Shown here piece after piece: positions 4,898 through 5,287 of a stretch of 5,287 nucleotides of DNA (within the stretch, counting starts at the first letter, position 1; every line of letters starts with the position of its first letter). The DNA comes from an uncultured Mucilaginibacter sp. (GTDB lineage Bacteria; Bacteroidota; Bacteroidia; Sphingobacteriales; Sphingobacteriaceae): positions 1-5,287 of the forward strand of contig CAMLFI010000219.1 in NCBI GenBank assembly GCA_946479225.1, written 5' to 3'. Position numbers and translations under genes: made by a program. Below the pieces are notes generated by a model. It did no database searches. It was not told the origin of the DNA and saw nothing but the letters and a program-made list of their open reading frames with translations.

Positions 4898-5287
4898 ACC
4901 GTATATTATTGGCATCGCCGGCGGAAGCGGATCAGGAAAGACTTTTTTTTTGAACCGATTTTTAGATCACTTTACTAAAGATGAGGTTTGCCTGGTGTCT
5001 CAGGACGATTACTATATCCCTGTGGCGCATAATATGACGCCCGAGGAGAACAAGCTATACAATTTTGATCTTCCACGTACCATTGATGCTGAGCATTTCG
5101 AAAGAGATGTGCTTGATCTGATAGCAGGCAAAACCATTCATAAAAAAGAATATACTTTTAACAATCCCAGCCTTACCCCAAAAACACTGGAGATAAAACC
5201 AGCGCCAATATTAATTATTGAAGGGCTGTTCATAATGCACTTTAAGGGAATAGCCGATTTGATAGATATGAAAATATTTGTTGATGC
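4890..5287 (+). CDS. Uridine kinase / phosphoribulokinase-family P-loop kinase, 3' end cut off by window
   Basis: The first 132 residues of a nucleoside-kinase-like P-loop protein are visible; the family is about 200-210 residues long. Walker A is at 11-18 (GGSGSGKT, K17). SQDDYY (37-42) gives the catalytic Asp39. NFDLP (58-62) carries Asp60, matching the ribose-binding Asp of uridine kinases. IIEGLF (109-114) follows, and IFVDA at the edge matches the strand after it. Uridine kinases phosphorylate uridine/cytidine with ATP or GTP for pyrimidine salvage in the cytoplasm. However, the base-recognition loop, normally Y-x-F/Y-x-x-H-x-R, reads YTFNNPSL (88-95), with Pro93 for His and Leu95 for Arg. 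The substrate is therefore uncertain and I do not assign udk. The ATG lies inside the end of the LysM gene (shared ATGAGTAA), implying translational coupling. A T9 run sits just after the Walker A codons. The lid and later nucleotide-binding residues lie outside the window. Confidence 0.85.
   Translation, partial: MSKPYIIGIAGGSGSGKTFFLNRFLDHFTKDEVCLVSQDDYYIPVAHNMTPEENKLYNFDLPRTIDAEHFERDVLDLIAGKTIHKKEYTFNNPSLTPKTLEIKPAPILIIEGLFIMHFKGIADLIDMKIFVD
4943..4951 (+). repeat. T9 homopolymer inside the kinase P-loop codons
   Basis: Nine consecutive T bases cover Thr18-Phe19-Phe20-Leu21 directly after the Walker A lysine. The reading frame through it is intact and matches the family. Runs of this length are prone to replication or transcription slippage and to sequencing error. 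Confidence 0.9.

Overview
The window looks like chromosomal DNA of a member of the Bacteroidota, most likely family Sphingobacteriaceae (Mucilaginibacter/Pedobacter-like). This rests on promoter -7 elements of the Bacteroidota form TAnnTTTG, the absence of Shine-Dalgarno sequences before the starts, the style of the DnaB and RlmB proteins, and a protein resembling the Bacteroidota-restricted DUF4905 family. The genus is an inference from general familiarity, not from a search. I see no mobile element, CRISPR array, tRNA or rRNA.

Layout. (1) 1-667, minus strand: 5' part of rlmB, a 23S rRNA 2'-O-methyltransferase cut by the window edge. (2) 668-939: a 272-bp divergent control region with a perfect DnaA box (TTATCCACA), a 12-bp palindrome, four GTTAAC elements spaced 77, 66 and 11 bp apart, and a -7 element for each flanking gene. 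(3) 940-2493: dnaB, the replicative helicase, complete, predicted to be transcribed with almost no 5' leader. (4) 2494-2607: a strong hairpin with U-tracts in both directions, serving the convergent dnaB and dps genes, followed by four copies of a TCTTGNN heptamer. (5) 2608-3087, minus strand: dps, with a full ferroxidase residue set and an inverted repeat over its start codon. (6) 3182 to the end, plus strand: a compact three-gene operon of a cytoplasmic DUF4905-like protein, an exported LysM protein with a degenerate RlpA-like barrel, and the 5' part of a uridine-kinase-family gene that overlaps its upstream neighbour by 8 nt.

How it fits together. The left half is core information processing (ribosome maturation and replication) sharing one control region. 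That region carries a binding site for the replication initiator DnaA, so dnaB and/or rlmB may be tuned to replication status. Dps is an independent stress-defence gene. The right-hand operon mixes an uncharacterised protein, a cell-wall-associated protein and a P-loop kinase whose nucleoside-base-binding His is missing, so its substrate is open.

I found no clear new multi-gene system. The strongest leads are the rlmB-dnaB control region, the SSB-tail-like C-terminus of DnaB, the start-codon inverted repeat of dps and the altered substrate loop of the kinase.
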